Shown one piece after another: positions 5,061 to 6,072 of a DNA stretch of 6,072 nt; within the stretch, counting starts at the first letter, position 1, and each line of letters opens with the position of its first letter. Made by a program: the position numbers and the translations under genes. The stretch is taken from NCBI GenBank assembly GCA_947426875.1, contig CANEFU010000074.1:1-6072 (forward strand). Direction: 5' to 3'. Source of the DNA: an uncultured Clostridium sp. Lineage in GTDB: Bacteria; Bacillota; Clostridia; TANB77; CAG-508. Under the pieces are notes generated by a model, which worked only from the letters and a program-made list of their open reading frames with translations, was not told the origin of the DNA and did not search any database.

Positions 5061-6072
5061 TTAATCTCTTCTTTCTATTTGCCTATCCTGACTTTGCGTT
5101 TGCTTTTCTTTTTCTTCTCTTCTTTTCGTTCTACCAGCTGTATTCTTTTTTAATAATTTGATATCATTGTAACTTAAATTTCTTGTTATCTCACTCATTT
5201 CTTCTAAATGCTCTTTGGCTTTCTTTTCTTTTGGTTGTAGTTTTTCTCCATCTTCCCCAATTTCTGGCTCTTCTAAATTAAATGGAATTGATATTTTAGC
5301 TATGATTGGTATAAAAATCGGCTCTTTTTTCACCTTTTCTACAATTTTTTTAGAATTAATATCAATTGCTGTATTTATGTATTGAATCGCCATATCCTTG
5401 TCGCCTTTAATTAAACAAATTTTGGCTAATTCATAATAGCCATCTGCTGATAATTCTTCCTCTTCTATTGCTTCTAAAAATCTTTTTTCTGCTTCTTCTA
5501 AATCTTTATAGATTAGTGCAATTTCTGCTAATGAATATTTAGCATTATATAATAAAGAATTAATTTCTGCCGCTTTTTCATAACATATTTTAGCATTCTG
5601 AAAATCATTTAGCATAGTGTAGGCAATTCCTAAATTATAGTTTAATTCATAACTGACTGGATTATATCTTAAGGCATCCTGATAAATGTTAACTGCCTCT
5701 TTGTATTTTTCCTTTTCTATTAGAATTTCCCCTAATAATTCAGTCGCTTTATACATTTCTGGTTTTTTGTTTAATAAATTGAATAACATCTCAGAAGCTT
5801 CATCTTTTTTATTCAGATTATTTAATAGCTCCGCTACTTTGTAGTACGAATCATAATCTTTTTTGTTGATATCTATCGCTTGTACATATTCGTCTATAGC
5901 TTTTCTCATGCCACCTTCTAGCTCATAAATTTCAGCTAACATTTTATGTGCTTTATAGGAATTTGGATTTTTATCTATAATATCCATCAATGCTTGCTTT
6001 GCTTTTTTGTTATCACCGAAAAATAAATATAATTTTGCTTTTTGGATGTATAACATTTCAAATAGTTTGCCA
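5061..6072 (-). CDS. Tetratricopeptide repeat protein (5' end beyond right edge)
   Basis: The reading frame is open to the window edge, so the true start lies beyond 6072. The ATG at 6054-6056 is internal to the frame and has no ribosome binding site. The visible 336 residues begin with seven consecutive 34-residue tetratricopeptide repeats in perfect register (about residues 5-242). They show the usual A-x-Y, G-x-A and A pattern positions, for example YNLGIAYTMLNDFQNA in the fifth repeat. This should form a right-handed superhelix that binds other proteins. After the repeats come a short hydrophobic strand-like segment (PIFIPIIAKISIPF, about 251-264), an acidic loop and a Lys/Arg/Glu/Gln-rich tail that is probably disordered. 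No enzymatic motif is visible, so the partner and role are unknown. It precedes dpaA by 71 bases on the same strand with no terminator between, so partial co-transcription with dpaA-uppP is possible. Confidence 0.88.
   Translation of the reverse strand, partial: GKLFEMLYIQKAKLYLFFGDNKKAKQALMDIIDKNPNSYKAHKMLAEIYELEGGMRKAIDEYVQAIDINKKDYDSYYKVAELLNNLNKKDEASEMLFNLLNKKPEMYKATELLGEILIEKEKYKEAVNIYQDALRYNPVSYELNYNLGIAYTMLNDFQNAKICYEKAAEINSLLYNAKYSLAEIALIYKDLEEAEKRFLEAIEEEELSADGYYELAKICLIKGDKDMAIQYINTAIDINSKKIVEKVKKEPIFIPIIAKISIPFNLEEPEIGEDGEKLQPKEKKAKEHLEEMSEITRNLSYNDIKLLKKNTAGRTKRREEKEKQTQSQDRQIERRD

Noticed and set aside
6054..6056. ATG as the start of the TPR gene
   Set aside because: The frame stays open to the edge (residues GKLFE precede it) and there is no ribosome binding site, so the gene is truncated by the window.

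Overview
The window is AT-rich DNA with AAGGAGG-type ribosome binding sites, a type II-like MurB, a YvcK and two sporulation genes (ylbJ, dpaA). This points to a low-GC, endospore-forming Firmicute, most likely class Clostridia. The sequence alone does not fix the genus.

Layout from left to right. Positions 1-1582 hold a minus-strand unit: a good sigma-A-type promoter (1554-1582) reads into murB, which makes UDP-MurNAc for peptidoglycan. murB overlaps by one base with yvcK, a CofD-like central metabolism/cell-wall regulator that leaves the window at its left edge. Divergent from this, on the plus strand, ylbJ (1638-2699) encodes a sporulation membrane protein. After it come a palindromic element with a GGGGACGG core, a candidate sporulation-type (sigma-E-like) promoter and an unrecognised 72-residue gene rich in Met, Tyr and Cys. 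That gene ends in a textbook intrinsic terminator (3043-3083). Positions 3084-3225 are non-coding and contain a second GGGACGG-core hairpin, probably the terminator of the opposing operon, and a 14-bp tandem repeat that runs up to the stop codon of uppP. Positions 3226-6072 carry three minus-strand genes, transcribed in the order TPR protein (cut by the right edge), dpaA and uppP.

How the genes fit together: MurB makes a wall precursor, YvcK relatives tie carbon flow to wall synthesis, and UppP regenerates the lipid carrier for wall and spore cortex. YlbJ is linked to spore heat resistance in Bacillus, and DpaA is one subunit of the enzyme that makes dipicolinate for the spore core. The notable arrangement is dpaA followed 21 nt later by uppP, with no dpaB in between. 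This suggests, as an inference, that the undecaprenyl pyrophosphate phosphatase is co-expressed with dipicolinate synthesis.

The points most worth a second look are the dpaA-uppP pairing, the altered YvcK signature, the small Cys/Tyr/Met-rich gene with its sporulation-like promoter, and the two GGGACGG palindromes around it. I see no RNA genes, CRISPR array, intact insertion sequence or riboswitch.
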